Origin: Lytechinus pictus
Taxonomy: Eukaryota; Echinodermata; Echinoidea; Temnopleuroida; Toxopneustidae
Reading direction: 5' to 3'
Length of the DNA: 64,000 bases
Assembly: GCF_037042905.1 (NCBI RefSeq)
Contig: NC_087245.1
Coordinates: 6,897,501 to 6,961,500, forward strand
Positions 43,101 to 57,100 of the stretch are shown here, piece by piece. The notes beneath the pieces are model-generated. The model was not told the DNA's origin, made no database searches, and saw only the letters and a program-made list of their open reading frames with translations. Numbering within the stretch: position 1 is the first letter of the stretch; every line of letters starts with the position of its first letter. The position numbers and the translations under genes were made by a program.

Positions 43101-45067
43101 ATTTTCAATGTCTCATATAACTGCTAATATGTACAATATTAAGTGTGACAACATTAAGACATCAAAGTGAGTTTGAAAAATAAGATAAATACATGTATAA
43201 TAATTAAAGCACAGAGATGAGAGAAGCCAAGCTTTGTAAATGCAATAATTGTGTCGTACAAGGGAAGTGGAAAAGTAATAGTCATCTTCAAGCAGTAGCT
43301 GCTAGATTGTACTCACTCTCAAGACTAACGAGAGGAAATGTAAATATTATAGACAAAATACTTTATAATAAAATAAAAGTAATGATCATGTTGGCCTGTA
43401 TAAAGTGTCTGACTTAATTTCAACAATATTTTGTAGATGCAGTATATGAAAAAATGCTCAGTTTGACAATAGACCTGTTTAACGATACATATATATTTTT
43501 TTCAAAACAGATTATTCCATATAACCTGAAAGCTTGCTAAATATAGCAACAAGTAATGTATGCAAAATGTATTCTATAATTTGTTTCTTATGAAAACCTA
43601 CAAGTTAAAGGATACCTTTTCACAAGGATCCGAGGAAAGAAACATCCATAACTTTCAATCACTTTAACAGGCCTATTGATGAAGTTCAAAAAGCAAACTC
43701 AATGAAATAGTAGTGTACCAAATCATTAACATATAAATGTATTTAAGGTATGTGTTAATTTCCAGCCAGGCATTCAATATTTGGCTACCAAATATATACA
43801 AATCTTTGAAGACTAAAGTGTTAACATATTTAAGGTTATAAAGAAGAAAAATACAGTGTTTAATTACGCGCAAGATGTTTTAGCATCTTAAATAAAATAC
43901 AAAAGTACATTCAAGTTGTTTCATTTTAATAGTATGGTTTGTTCTAGAAATGAGGCTGTTACACTATTTCAAGAATGGATTGCAAAATGTGCTTAAATTT
44001 CAAATGCAAGTAGTTCACTTAAGGAAAATAACACCTCCGCAGTAATAAAAGGAATGTATCATACAAATGTAAAGTGACTATTACAGACAAAAGATAATCT
44101 ATTACTGAGCAATGGAAAATCTTGTCGTTTGCATGATCAATACATGCTAATTTTCAGCATTTTATAAACTACAAAATGTAATTTGGCAAAAAAGCAACCC
44201 TATTAAACTTTTCCTCTAACAAGTGTTCACTGCACATGCATTGATGTGGTAGAGCATTACCTATTTATTTATCAACCCTGTCATTGTGCAAAGTTTTCTT
44301 TGAATCTTTTCAATTTGGACAACAAACTTGCAACTGTGTAATGAAGAAATAGAAGATGGGTTAAGATGGAGATGATGTCTCCTTTTCCAATAGATTCCAA
44401 TGATACAATAATTTGTGGTATAGGTTCAGTGTGATTATTTGTTAGTTTCAAGCAGTACACTGTGTCATAATTACCAATTTCAATAGACTATCCTTATTTC
44501 CATTTCCCAATGATTTTATCATTTCTTTTTTTTTTTTTAATATAAAACTGTTGCAGATGGTTATGGGTTAACAGATACGGCATCGCTACATTATATTTGT
44601 TATTGTCACTCCACCATGGGCAGGTTGTTATTTATAACACCTTGGTTATTAGTATGAGATACATGTACAATTTACCTATACAAAGCTATTATCTATTACA
44701 GAATCTGTACAGACTCTCTGTATGTAAATGTGTCAAATCTATGGCAACTGCATGCGCTAGGGGTCTTACATAACAAGTATTAACCAAGTTCTGTGTGGCG
44801 AGAAGGGTAAATGCTGATATGCTGTAGGTTTGGTGTATAACACTGTTATAAACAGGTTTAGTGTAAAAAAAAACTCCTAATGTCTACCACATACATTGTA
44901 GCAATGAAGCAATTGCACGAGACCAGTTTGATTGAGGATGTCCCATGGAGCGAGGAAGATTTTCCAATCTTGTTAATTGTGAACCTAGTGTGAACAGTCC
45001 TAGTGCTTGTTATGTCTTCTCTGTACACATGCCCTGTGGCTTGCCAGATGATGGTATGAAGGTGCAT
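40158..45067. other. Intergenic / possible long TPD52 3' UTR
   Basis: Mostly AT-rich, low-repeat sequence downstream of the TPD52 stop. Minus-strand AATAAA occurs at 44269-44264 and again near 40922. A 170-bp inverted-repeat segment at about 41913-42084 (GAGATGACATTTGCTCCG ... its complement) is probably a MITE. No exon recognised. Confidence 0.4.
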
Positions 45068-45199
45068 TTACATTGGGACCTTTTCTTCAGGGAGAGGAGG
45101 ATTTGGCTGGGGGTCTGGTGTCCTCTGGTTTGCAGTGCTCTGAAGAACATCCTCAAAACTTGACTCCTCCTCTGGTTTCTGTCCTGAAACTTTGGTCTG
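45068..45199 (-). CDS. tpd52: TPD52 last exon, NAGNAG acceptor
   Basis: Acceptor TTTTGTGCCCAG before 45199, immediately followed by another CAG, so use of either adds or drops one Gln. It encodes (Q)-T-K-V-S-G-Q-K-P-E-E-E-S-S-F-E-D-V-L-Q, then a Pro/Glu-rich end, stop TAA at 45070-45068. Confidence 0.9.
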   Translation of the reverse strand, partial: QTKVSGQKPEEESSFEDVLQSTANQRTPDPQPNPPLPEEKVPM

Positions 45200-48100
45200 C
45201 TGGGCACAAAATATATCAAGAGAATAATTAGAGCATCTATGGAGAGTAACCTTCAGAGATACAATTCTATTCACAATCTATTTGAACTTTTTATAACTGG
45301 TTTTATACAATAGAGTTAAATTTATGTTTGCATTGGCAGAAATATTCTCATGCTGATAATGGGTAGCTACTAGCTAGAGGATCTGGGGAGTGACTTGTCA
45401 GATATTATATCTGACAAAGTCTGTTTTATCTGACAACTGTAACAATGCTTCTTGGTCAATCAAATCAAGAAAAGTTGCCAGATCTGACAACCTGTCAGAT
45501 GATAAATGTTGATGAAATGTTGCCCTGGATGAGGTTCTACATCTATTAAGTTGAAGCCAGGAATACAAAGACCAGAGGCCAGCATCAAGAAGATCTTGCC
45601 AAATATCCTTTTATTTTATTTTTTCAAAGGTTTTTTCTCTCTCTCTCTTTAGTGTTATTTAAAAACCTGAAATAACAAGATTTGTGCAGTAACAAGTTTA
45701 TCTGATGGCTCTGATGACCCCATAACATGTACAATGGCCATCTCAAACTGCATGCTGAACAAACATGAGACAAAGTATTGAAATTAAAAAATCTGAGGCA
45801 ACCAGAATTGTAAAATTGGTCACTAAACTCTGTCTCAAACATTGGTAAAAGTTCAATGATAGGGAACTTGTCAAAAGCCTGTGACAAGTCTTATAGCAGG
45901 AATCCCACTATTTTGCTTTCATTGCAGCCTTCCTGCATTTCTTACAGTACTTTCTTTTGTGATGAATCGGTGATGAAAAGCCTGTTGAAGGATTCCTGCG
46001 GGAAAGATATGGCTCTGACTTTTGAGAAGGAGCCTTTATATTCCCACATCCCACATTGTATATATATTTGTCTTTTGCCCATATAAACGTTAATTTCAAT
46101 ACATATTTGAATTGTGCATAAAATTCCTTTTTAGGTGAAAAATAACCAAAAACATTTGTTAAAAATTTCATAAAGGTACATGTATATAAAGCAAATTTCA
46201 ATCAAACAATTATGAAATTTTCATTTTTAAAAAATTTCAAGTAGTAAAAAATGATTAATGAAGAAATAAGAGCTCTCATCTCTGGTACAGCAAAATTATT
46301 GAATTGAATACAAGAAATGCAACACTCATACATAGTCGCATACAATGCAAAACATTTTTGATCAAATCTTTCGTGAAATATTTCATAATAGAACTGTCAA
46401 TTCAATCAAACGTTGAAAATGAATAAATAAAACTTAATAGACGATTTAAGAGCTAGCATTACAAAGAGCTGTTCCATACCTTTAGTGTTGATGCCGTTGT
46501 TGATACTTTCTCCTCAAATGATTTGAATGCTGTAGATTCTCTGACCTCACCAAGTTTCTTTGAGACAGCTGAACCAAAGCTACTGAAGGCTGCTCCTGTC
46601 TTCTGACCTGCACTCTGAAACCCTGTCTTGGTCTTGTTATATCTGAACAAATACAACATATTTTGATGTATATATTGAATTTATCATTCATAAATAAATT
46701 GCATTCTAGAGCCAAAGATGTATTTTTATTAATTTCTACTCTACTTCAATAGATAGTTCAAATTTTTTCTTCTGGTCCTAACATATCTCTTTTTCATTTC
46801 TTCCTTTGATAATCAACTTGTATCTCATTATCAAAAGAGGATTGAAGTCATTTCCAGAAGCAGATTAATGTTTGCACTTTACCATGAGATATTATCAATC
46901 ATGACTGATTGATTACTTTAGTAAAGTCCTAAATTGAGAGTGATAAGGTGCTAAATGCCATTGTGATGCATCATTTGATGAATTCAGGACATGAGCTAGT
47001 AAAGCAGAGAACATTGTCAAATAACTTTTGCATCTTCATATGTTCATTGATTATACATGAAATGCAATGCAAATTCATTCATATTTTTACATTAAAATGG
47101 AACATACATGGGTATGAAAAATGTAATGTTAGTATGACTATTAAGAAAATCAAATGATGTGATACTTCAGTTTATGAACTATTTAGTAAAAAAAAATACA
47201 GCAGATGTACTAGATGTCCATGCAAATGGGCTGATAATGATGCAATATTTAGCAAATTGAGAAAGAAAATGAGGGAAGTGTTATTTGAAGATGAATCTTT
47301 GAATGCAATGAAGAATGGTTCTATCTTCACAAAAACGGTGGCTTGAGTTGAGCAGCTACCTCCTTTAAACATGAATGTACATAGAACTGAGAGAGTGTGA
47401 CCAACATGAAATTACTGATACATGTACCAGTTGAAAGATGTTTAAAATCCCAAATCATGACATGTTTACATTCATTCAAATGTCCTCCATAAGAAGACGA
47501 ACTGCACATAGCTACGGTACCTTGGCACTTTTCTGAAAGTTAGGAAGTATCCTACATATATATGTAAATTTAATAATTTCATGGCACATTAGTTAAAATC
47601 AATGGTTGAAGTACTGTATATGCTATTTGCTATTATACATGCATTTGAAGTGAATTATATCCAGTCATGAATTTCAGTGATACATGGTTAAAAAAAAATT
47701 GAACAGGCATAACATTAAATATAAAAAAACCATGCTTTGGAAATTTATTCATAGACAATGATATCATTTGTTGTGGTAAAATAATGACTTAAAGGAAAGT
47801 GAGAAGATTTATGTCAAAAGTCATGGGCACTAAAAGTTCAAAGCATATTCATTGACTACCATTGTAACAACTCATTTTATGATAGCTCAAAGTTATATCT
47901 TTCAAGATTTTGAAACAAACTGCCTTCCTCATGCTTAATTGATGAGTTAGATATTAAAGCTTTAAAAAAAAACATGTTATCATTTGAATTTAGAAGCAAC
48001 GAATAGCTCACAAACTACATTAATCCATTCCCCTTTCTTTCAGTTTGATCAAGTTCACATAAAACTGTGTGTTAGCATGCAAAGGTATTATTTTTTCCCG

Positions 48101-51100
48101 TAACTACTGTAGCAAATGCTCTATTTGAGAACAAACTCTGGGTCAGTATTATGGGATTTATCCTGTTTACAATACACCTTGATAATAAAATAAGGAAAAT
48201 ATTTTGGAAGGTTTCTAGGACGTGTAAAAATTTTCATGGCTTCTTGAGAAATCATGTATCTTAAACTCTCTGTACACTGTACACTACCAGTACATGTATA
48301 CGACATCATCTTGGATAAAAATTGTTAATTCCATGTATCACGATTATTATGGGAATATGGTACGGTACTCATGCTGGCATGCTAAATAAATTTAGTTAAT
48401 AACAAAGCACCTGAAGATGAAAATACATTCAAGTATGATGTATCTGTAATACATTACTGAATATATTCGTTTTGAAAGTTCAGTATCTTCTCTGATTTCA
48501 TGATGAATCAACACACTACATGAAATGAAGGCAGACTCTGTCAGTATCTTCAATCAAAGTCATCACCAACTTACAATTCAGACTGTGTTACAGATTCATT
48601 CCAAGTTTTTACTTTGGTACTCGTCCAAATATACCTAGAGAATTCCAGCAAAAAGCATAACAATGAGAAGTTAGGAATTTTGCTCAAACCAAAAATGAGT
48701 TAATTTGAGTCTACAAGGATATTCAACTTCACTGCGTTAAAGGAATAACTATTCAATATCAGGTAGCTGCATAATTGACTTCTTATCGACTATGTTTTGA
48801 ATGCATACTGCTAACCACAGTACTAGAATTGTTTTATGAGCTGAATGTTACAGCTTGAGATAATGTACCTGAACCAAATTTGCAATGCAATAATCAAGCT
48901 GCAAATGGATTAAAAACATACATGTACAATGACTGAATCATTATCTTTATTTAATAGCTGTATCATTGAGGCCATGAACAGCACTGAACATGTACATGTA
49001 AGCTGCCTGCAGTTGTGACAACTTGTGCATAAAGATTATAATTATTGCTTCTTATAATGTGTTAGCTCTCATTTCCATTCGAACATGAAATATCAGTTCA
49101 CAAGCAAAGTTATTGATGACTTTTATACATGTACATGTATGTGCCATTCTTCTTGCATGAACCATATATATCTAGGAGTACATCAAATTGATGATTTAGA
49201 CAATTAGTAAAGTCACAACTCATACAACAAATAGTGGAAATACAAAAATATTCCAATAAATTGACCTCATGCCTCAACAAAAGGTGAGAATATGGGAATT
49301 CTGGGGCCTGTTTCATAAAGGACTTACAACTGTTGTAACTTTGCCATAATGGCAACTACCATGGTAAAAGGCCTAGCAGCCAATCATAATCAAGGTTACC
49401 ATGGTAGTTGCCATAATGGCAAAGTTAAAACAGTTGCAAGTCCTTTATGAAACGGGCCCCAGATCTTTTCAACATACTTTTTAAGCACCCCCTCCCCCCT
49501 TCCAGAAAAGGGGGAAATTGAGGGGTGGAGAGGTGGAAACCGAAAAAAAAAGAAGTTATGAAAAAGGGACATGGCCAACAGGCCAAGAAAAAGAAGAGGG
49601 TGTGTGTAGAAATAAGAAAAAAGAGAGGGTTATCATAAAAATCAACTTTCAGTGATATAAATATGAACATTTATGCCCAAAAAACTACCCTCTTGTACTA
49701 TGGAAGGGACAGTAAAAAGATAAATATAAGTTTGTCGACCTATTCTGTATTCAAATAACCAGCAAAATACAGAAGCACATGATTATAAAAACACCTGAGT
49801 GATAGTAAGGCCAATTGACAAAGCAATTAATTAAATTTAAAGAGAAACATCAGCATGCAATTCCATCCAAATCATGTATGTCTTGTCTTGATGTAGGAGT
49901 TTACTGATTTGAAATGTTTAATATACCATTCATAATTCTCCCTAATGCATATAGCTGCCGCCTGTGGTGCTCTAATTTTTTCATTCAATTATTGGAAACT
50001 TCTGGTTATAACGAGCATACGCTTACTTTACTCACATTTATGCTGAAGATATTATTCATTTATGGTTACAATCTTGTAAATAAAAGGTACTTTACAATTT
50101 AACATGATAAATGGGATTTTTCTCTGAAATGGCCCAATGCTGGGCCATGGAAACTATGGGAAATATCGCTGGATGAGGACCGTTACTTGGGTCAGGTGAA
50201 ATATTGGTCATGCACAAAGCCATCGTCTGGTGGCACACACCGGCGCTTGCGTTCTGCCTCGGCTTGGTCGCACTCTTCTCTGATGAGGCTTTCCTGGCAA
50301 GAGTTGCAATTTAAATTTATTTGTTTTATAGGTTGAACTTGTAGGAACATTTCCTTTATTTAAAGTCTATTAATGGCAAAACAGACACTCTCCGAAAACT
50401 GGTCATTGTGTTGATAGATTTCTGCTCGTGAAAGGTACATGAATGTTTACAAGGTTGGAAATGACAAGTTCAATGCGTTTTGCATACGTGTCTAAAGCAT
50501 TAGTGATATCGCACCCCGCCGTAAAACCGGAAGTGTACATGTACATCCCAAATGCAATCGATCAGATATCGGTATTGCAGGTTGATATTCTTTGATGTCA
50601 GCTATATGTGATAGGGAGAATTAAAACATACTTTTTATTTTATCAAGCCTTGCTGCTGGTTACTAGCAAAATGCCTGTTAAATCAGAATCGCATGAATTT
50701 TATTTTAAGTACATGCAACCATTCCTACAAATTCTTTGGGATATACAGTGGTGCTAAAAAGTTAGTGAACCCAACCTGAAAATGCGCTCCTTCATACTGA
50801 GTGTTGAATGTAGACAACAACACTACAATGTCCGGCGAGCCCAGAGAAACAAACTTTACTGAATGTAAACTTGGCAGAACTTGAACACTTTAAAATATGT
50901 TAATTTTCTGGTGGGGTTCAATAACTTTATAGCACCATTGTTTTATGGTACTGATCAAGACAAAAGACTTTGGGCTGGTCCATATTCCTGATGAAAGCAG
51001 AAGTCCTTGCATTGCATTTAAAAAAACGCAAATACCATTTCTTAGTGGTGTAGACAATCTCATTCATCCTGAACCATCCTCACTCAGTGACTTTTCTGAG

Positions 51101-54100
51101 ATTTTTTTTTTTTACTTTGTGTTGATGTATTTGTCAGTGCTATTCACAGTCAAAGAATTATCATGGAGTTGGTGAACATTTTACAGCCCCTAAGAAGAAT
51201 AATAATATTCTACAGTACAGCCTTTCCCAAGGTTGCTAGGCCTACATGTACATCATTCTAATATTTGCTTAATAATCAAACTTCATAAGGTTTCTTTTTT
51301 ATATATAATTACACCTACATGTATAAAATTGCATTTAATGAAAGCATTAGAAACAACTATGAGACGACAAGAATGTGAGATTATTTCATGTTATACCCAA
51401 CAAATGTCCAACATATAAAACAAGATGCATTGATAATGCAAGACAGATCCTCATTCATATTCATGTGTTTTGTTTAAATCCGGGCTGATTTAATTAGAAA
51501 CATCCAAGTTTAATTCAATCATGCGCAAGTGAAAAGTCTTATAAAATTTACTAGTCCAAGAGTTTGCTTAATAAAGTCATGCACATACATGTATGCAGAA
51601 TTACAGTCTGAATAGAGCATTGCTTATTGTATTAAATGGGAAATATATTCTATGTATTTGGTTTTAGAAAATGCTCTCCAAAAACAAAGAGAAAGTGTCA
51701 AATTTACATCACTATACCCCTAAAGGGATATTTGTCTTGCTTCTTGATTGGACTAAATTAAAGCAAATTGTATTGGTTTGGATCAAATCAAAATTCATTA
51801 GCCACATGATATGAATGGGGTCTATGATGGTGCAATGATGCAAGGGAAAGGAGACGGAAGAAGAACCAACAAGCAACTAGAGAGGAATTATGGGAAGATA
51901 GCATTTAAATGATTAGCTTGCTGTACATACGCCTCTGATGATGTGATGGATTCATTCCACTCCGACATCTTGTTGGATGTATTCACAAAGCTAGAGGGCA
52001 AAAGTCACGGTTAGCACAAGTTTAAATACATGTAGCCATCATCAATACACACAGAAAAGATAAACTGATGACAGTCAGGAATGAGGATCATAATATAGCA
52101 AAGTGAGCAAAGTTTGATAGAAAAGATCAATCAATGCACATTGATATTTCTAGAATTTATTAAATATGACATAATGCTGTTATTCACTATTAACACAGAT
52201 ATATGTATAGAGCAGATACATATTCATAGCTATTTAGTTATAAAAAGGAATTTATTTGGGCTTTTACTTTTCATATCAGAAATGATTATAATTTCATTAC
52301 AAAAAACATTGATATTAATGTCAATTAACCATTTACTCCTTCAACAGTAGGTAAAAAAAGCTGCCAGCAAAGATATGCAAAATACATGATGCTGTCCGAT
52401 CATCAGCATAATTTTCCGGAAAATATGGGCGTTGACCAATTCTAGCAAAAAATCAAGTCCCCCAGAGCAATTGATGACTTTGGGGTGTAAACCTAATATA
52501 ATCCTTCTTTTAATGGAATAGATGTGTGCATTGATACTCCATTCATAAAGAAATGTTAAAGAAATAAAACAATGGGAAAACATTTAGGGTTATGACAAAC
52601 TAGTAAACCCAACTAAAACAAGGTACAAACACAAGGAAAGACTTTCAAATAAATGAAAATCATACTAATTATGTTCAGGAAAAACATGACAGGGGTACTC
52701 CAGTAACACTTGATAAAGTTTTATTCATCATTTTGAAGAGAGAATGGGCTAACCATGTATTTCAGAAAAGCATTTAAATAATTTCTCAGATATATGGAAA
52801 ATGAAAATTATTATTTAAGTTTATTCATATTTAGGGAGAATATTATAGAAATAAAGAAAAAAATGCTCAACTGCAAAACATACCCTTCCATAATTATCAT
52901 GATAAAAACAAAAGAAAAATCAGACCTGTCCCATGCACTGATCTCTATGTGCAGCACATGCTACTTTCATCATGATGAAGACTTTGAACAGCTAAAACCA
53001 GAACTTACTTGGGTTTAATAACAATACATCTTTGTTTTATAACACTTCTTTCATATTAAAGTGCAATATACAAGGTAGTGAAGAGAACTTGACATTATTT
53101 TAATAAGGGGATACCTACGCGCTAGATTGTTTGAAATTTGACCATCCAGCCTTGACGTCACCCTTGAGTACTGCTACAGGGGTGATTCCTAATTTTCTTC
53201 TGATCTCCTTTGCTTTCAACTCTTTGGCTCTTAGTGTCTGTCTCAGTGCTTCAATATCCAATTCAACCTGATAATCATAGAATTGACAGCAATCAGAATG
53301 TTGATTCTAACACTATAAATTCTACTTCTACAAAAAAATATAAAAACTACTGCAACTATTGCTTCTGCTGGTATTACTACAAGTTTGAAGTATCAATTTT
53401 TTAGATGAGAAGCTTCTGAGCAGCTAGATCTTCAGTCTGACGTGACTGTCGTGACAGGCCCCTTCATAGGTTGATATATTCACGAGTTTTCATCCAGTGT
53501 TTCATGTACATGTATACATCAACTATTATACATGCTGAATTCTTGCAGTATTACAAACATCTATATTTTTGCAATATCCACTGATAAATTGACATTGCCA
53601 CAGCATACATGTATGTTCGATGATGTATTAATATACACAAAGGCAAGGGCATTCTATTGTAATAAAATTCAGTCTGGAGAATATGGCATTCACCGCGACA
53701 CCTGCATCAGGGAGTTCGGAGTCATACACCCTTTGAAAGAGATTTAAAAATGTAGTCTAAGCCAGGGAATTCCCTGATCTAACTATTATATCAAAGGTAT
53801 GCCCCATTTTACATGTACCTCTTCAAATTGTCTGGCCATTCCTGGTCAGGCAATGCTCATTCATATAGGCCTACCTTTTATAGACTATTTCAAGTAAATA
53901 TTCTTACATAGATTTAATACGGCTTCAGGTTAATCTAGCTTGACTTTTCAAACACTTTGTGGAGCCTACTCTTGGCTTATACCACCTGATAGAAGTCTGT
54001 GATTTTTTTCTGACTGGATTTTGTTCAAACATTCACTTGACTTCTTCTCTATTTTTTTTTTCTTTTAAAGAGGTTGGATTTGCATCAAAGACTGACATCA

Positions 54101-57100
54101 AACGAGAAACAGCACAATACCTCTGCTAGTTCTGTTTTAAGTCTTTCCCTCTCAGCATCATCAATTGAGAGGTTCTCATTTGTAGGACTGGCTAGTTCAC
54201 TGGGTGTACTTGCTGGTGACTGCTCAAACAAAGGGGTGGAGTCACCTCTTCCTCCTGACTGATCTTCAGAAACTATAATGGTAAAAGGGGAAAAAGGAAA
54301 TAATTGTTTCAGATGCTTGCATTTACAGATGAAAAACAAATGGAAGAAAATGTATATAAAATGATTTCAAAATATATTCATCAAAGCTTCTATAAATCTA
54401 TGTGTAAAATCAAAATCACAAATCTAATTTATGAGGGAAAATTGTTACAATATACAGGAACATGGTCATAAAGTACACCTCTACATGTATGTCAGTGAAA
54501 AAAAAAGTTTATGTCCAAACTGCATAATGCCAATCTGCTGAAGGTGAAAAAGATAAATGAACACTATTTTCATTTCAAGAAATAACGAAGATTCCCCAAT
54601 TAAACATATTACAGGGACCTGTAAAACTTGGACCACCCGCTTTTAATAAAAGACAGTTTTTCTTGTTTCCCTGTGATGGTAATTATAGACACAACAAATT
54701 GTTTTAGCAAGAGCAACACCAATAGTAACTTATTATTGTATATGTTTTGTATTGAACCCCCCAATAGAGATGTGGTTCCAAGCAAAATCTGAACTTCAAG
54801 ATACTGTTATATCAATGTACACAATTATCAAGCATGTACTCTCAATAAAACTTTATTACATAATCACACTTCATGTCTAATCCGTACAACTGACTATAGT
54901 GTACGGAGTCCTATGATATCCACACACAATTGTTTTTCAATTCATATACAATATGATTCATCATTGGTATACATGTAGACCTCTTTTGCCATCATGAAGG
55001 TGCTGGTCACGCAGTAAGCCTTATTCCAAGGTTAGTATCATGCTTGAATAACAATGTACAATAAAGAAAAGCAAATTATTCTTAGAAAATTGACTTCTTT
55101 TCTTCCTAAAGAACCTAAGAAGGAATACCTCTTGCCCAGACTACATGTAGAGTGTTCTTGTGACAAAAATTCAATCACCAAAACGTACATTCATCAGCTG
55201 ATTGGCTGAGCATTTTTACAAAGAGTACAACACATGTACGGGTGTATACAAACAGTTGTACAGTAAGGTATTTCCCAACTCTCAGCAAATGCTAAAGGAC
55301 AAGTCCACCCCAACAAAATGTTGAATCGCATAAAAAGAGAAAAATCCAACAAGCATAACAATAACAATTTCATCAAAATAGGTTGTAAAATAAGAAAGTT
55401 ATGACATTTTAAAGTTTTGCTTAATTTCACAAAACAGTTACATGCACATCCTGGTTGCAATGAGGAGACTGATGGTGTCATCCACTCACTATTTAATTTC
55501 TTTTGTATTTTATGATATGAAACTAATTTTCTAATTTTCTCCTCATTCTCAATTGAAGCAACAATTAGTTCCTTCCTGAACCTATATGGAATTAGCATTG
55601 TTCAATACTATATGGTTCAGTCAAGTTAGTCGTTATAGTCAAATACACAATGTGTAGAAAATAAAATATTGAATTAAAAAAAAAAAAAATAGTGAGTGAA
55701 GGACATCATCGTCTAGATCTCATTTGCTTTTCACTGAATTGTGCATATCGCTGTTTCGTGAAAAACAAGCGAAATTTTAAAATAACGTAACTTTCTCATT
55801 TTACATTCGATATTGATGAAAATTTCAGCGTTATGTTAGTTTAATTTTCTCTATTTATTCAAATCAACATAAACAACATTAGTTTAAAAGGAGAGAGATA
55901 TATGCTACATGCTCACTGCAGATGATGAACAATATTTATCAAAGCAAAATATTTGACAATGCTAAAGATCACATCACAAATATGTTAATTCCTAAAATGT
56001 TAGCATCAACTTGGAATTGAGACAGTCTTTCTTTGCCTTTATTTCTCTGTGGTATAGTCCTTAATTCTTAATTAGTATCAATGCTTAATACACAAATTTA
56101 TAAAATACAGGTTATCCATATAAACATACTTACACATTTTATTGGTATAAAAATGTGACATGCTTCCATTTACTTCAAAATAATGATTGCGGTTTTGTGG
56201 TACATGTATTTCTGTGCCAAACTTTGGAATGCATCAATCGTTATAAAACAATTATGGAATCATAATCAGATGATGTAAAAGTCCTGTCAAAGAAAGGTGC
56301 TCAGATCTCAACAGAAAAACAACTTTTCCTTCTGATGAACTAAAATATCAGCGTCAACACACATCCAGTATACCAAGTCCAAAGTACATCCAACACTTCT
56401 GCCAAATGGTCGGAAAAACAGATGAGATTAGGCAGATCATATTCTAAACTAGAAGTAGTATGCTGTATGTATTTCTTGCAATGGTTTGTAGTCATAAATG
56501 TATACACACTGTATAACACATTTCCTGGCCTTTGTGCATTCAAGGATTAGCTAGGCTACATGTAGGGCTTGCCTCTATACAAAACGACCATGTTCAGACA
56601 AGTAGAATTTAACTCATGAATATACTATATACAGTACACTCCCGGGGGGGGGGGGGGGGGGCCACTTCCATTGACAAGTGGATACCATGCGCGACCTTGG
56701 GGTCTCGAAAAGCACCCTAAACACGTATTTTCCATATTCTGAAAATGCACCCCTTAACAAGTATTTGCGTGTGATGAAACCCTACCCTTAACAAGTATTG
56801 GAAACAAAACGATACTCTTGGTAAGTATTCTCTGAATTGAACCCCTAAACAAGTACAGCAATATTTTAATTGTTATGTCACGGACGTCGGTCATCGGTTT
56901 TACCTTCTACATCGTTGGGTTTAGTACAGCCTCACCTCCCACACCTTGCACATATCGTACTCTAAACAGGTAGTGTTGACTCTTTGGGCAAAAAGTACAT
57001 CTTTATAAAACAATTTAGTCTTTATTTTTATACCATCGCAAATTTGACCCTAAACAAGTAGCTTCCTAGCAAAAATAGATACCCTTTTTTCATTATTTTA

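Noticed and set aside
45390..45510. Inverted TTGTCAGAT / ATCTGACAA motifs in a TPD52 intron
   Set aside because: Suggestive of a small MITE, but ends and a target duplication could not be defined.
53100..53118. U12-type donor GTATCC in TPD52 intron 3
   Set aside because: Its bases 7-8 do not match the U12 consensus and using it would include an in-frame TAG. The GTAGGT site four bases upstream works.
55194..55598. 134-codon minus-strand open frame
   Set aside because: Mostly lies across the arm of the foldback MITE starting at 55294; not a gene.
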